NCBI GenBank assembly: GCA_028278065.1
Contig: JANQFA010000263.1
Coordinates: 1 to 38,094 of the forward strand
Origin: Myxococcota bacterium
GTDB lineage: Bacteria; Myxococcota_A; UBA9160; JAFDET01
DNA length: 38,094 nucleotides
Direction: 5' to 3'
The position numbers and the translations under genes were made by a program. The notes below the pieces were generated by a model. That model searched no databases and had not been told where the DNA came from. It saw only the letters and a program-made list of their open reading frames with translations. Shown here one piece after another: positions 35,610 through 38,094 of this stretch. Within the stretch, counting starts at the first letter, position 1. Every line of letters begins with the position of its first letter.

Positions 35610-35759
35610 TTCGTTTCTGCACTCCGCGCTGCCCCCGCGCGGAGCTCGCGGCTGCGCCCGTGGGGGCTTGGCCCCACCGCTTCGGCTACGCTCCTCTGCG
35701 TCCGATGGACACCGCACGAGGCCCGGACGTTCCGAGGCTCGCGGCGCGGAGAGTCGAGC

Positions 35760-36179
35760 GTGGATGTCGAACGGCGACGTCGCCCCTGGGTGTTGATCGG
35801 CCTTCTGGCCCTCGGGCTTGTGGGTTCAGCCGCCGCACTTCTCGTCATTCCGCTGGGCCCGCGCCTCATCGAGATCACGGATCCCGCGCCCGGCCACACC
35901 CGCAGCAACGAGGCGTTCGAGGTCTTCGTGCGCTTCCCGGCTGCGGACCGGGTGCGGCCCGACACGCTGGGCGTCTGGCTCAACGGGGCCGAGGTGACCG
36001 GCTCGTTCAGCGTCGCCGAGAACGGGGCCATCGGAGAGGTGGTGCTCCTCGTCGACGGCGAGAACAGCCTGGAGGCCGCGGTGTTCGGCGCGCCCTGGTG
36101 GGCGCCCGAGCGGCTCGTGGAGCACCGGGTCCAGCTGAGCTTCCGGGTGGTGCGGGCGCTGGATCTGGACCAGGGCTGA
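35760..36179 (+). CDS. Small single-TM hypothetical protein with possible Ig-like extracytoplasmic domain
   Basis: GTG start; [28 protein letters not shown] segment followed by [45 protein letters not shown].. beta-rich region. Confidence 0.6.
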   Translation: MDVERRRRPWVLIGLLALGLVGSAAALLVIPLGPRLIEITDPAPGHTRSNEAFEVFVRFPAADRVRPDTLGVWLNGAEVTGSFSVAENGAIGEVVLLVDGENSLEAAVFGAPWWAPERLVEHRVQLSFRVVRALDLDQG

Positions 36180-36346
36180 CCCCGGCCGGCATCGATCCCC
36201 GCGGGGCCAGCCCGATCTCGTCCGCCCTCCCCCGAGGGGGCAGCGGTGCCGCGCCCAGACACCGGCTGTTTGACACCGGGGACACCGTGCACAGCCTTGC
36301 CAGCGTCGCCGGCCGCTGGGGCCGGCACGATCGAGGAGAGGCTCGC

Positions 36347-38094
<1,748 letters not shown>

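Noticed and set aside
36180-36346. Possible CIRCE/HrcA or sigma-32 site upstream of dnaK
   Set aside because: No TTAGCACTC-N9-GAGTGCTAA match. TTGACA at 36270-36275 lacks a convincing -10 at the right spacing. The CCCCGCGGGG (36197-36206) and CCCCCGAGGGGG-type palindromes have no U-tract and are expected in GC-rich DNA.

Overview
A 38 kb high-GC bacterial chromosomal window, probably from a deltaproteobacterial or Myxococcota-like lineage (inference from gene content). It has three parts. (1) On the left are a Tat-exported PhoD-like phosphatase, a minus-strand TetR / RND adaptor / RND pump / family III CoA-transferase operon, and an SDR. (2) In the centre is a plus-strand operon of two tandem TPR-containing alkaline-phosphatase/sulfatase-superfamily lipoproteins plus an STN+HEAT lipoprotein. 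It is bracketed by three minus-strand copies of a secreted protein family I do not recognise, sharing (I/L)(F/Y)EPDQ(I/V)KRK, CKAQA and CSG...GFDL motifs. (3) On the right is a complete-looking minus-strand type II secretion operon (gspC-D-E-F-G-H-I-J-K-L-M-N) followed by an ArsR-methyltransferase fusion, a HAD hydrolase, tldD, pmbA/tldE and an MBL-fold hydrolase. After a divergent intergenic region come a small membrane protein and dnaK, which is open at the window edge and missing from the ORF track. The most unusual items are the three-copy secreted family around the phosphatase operon, the SPOR domain on GspD, Asp/Gly-rich calcium-loop-like tracts in several T2SS parts, and an inserted hydrophobic segment in the RND pump. 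I saw no tRNA, rRNA, CRISPR array or transposase. All assignments come from reading the sequence; no database search was run.
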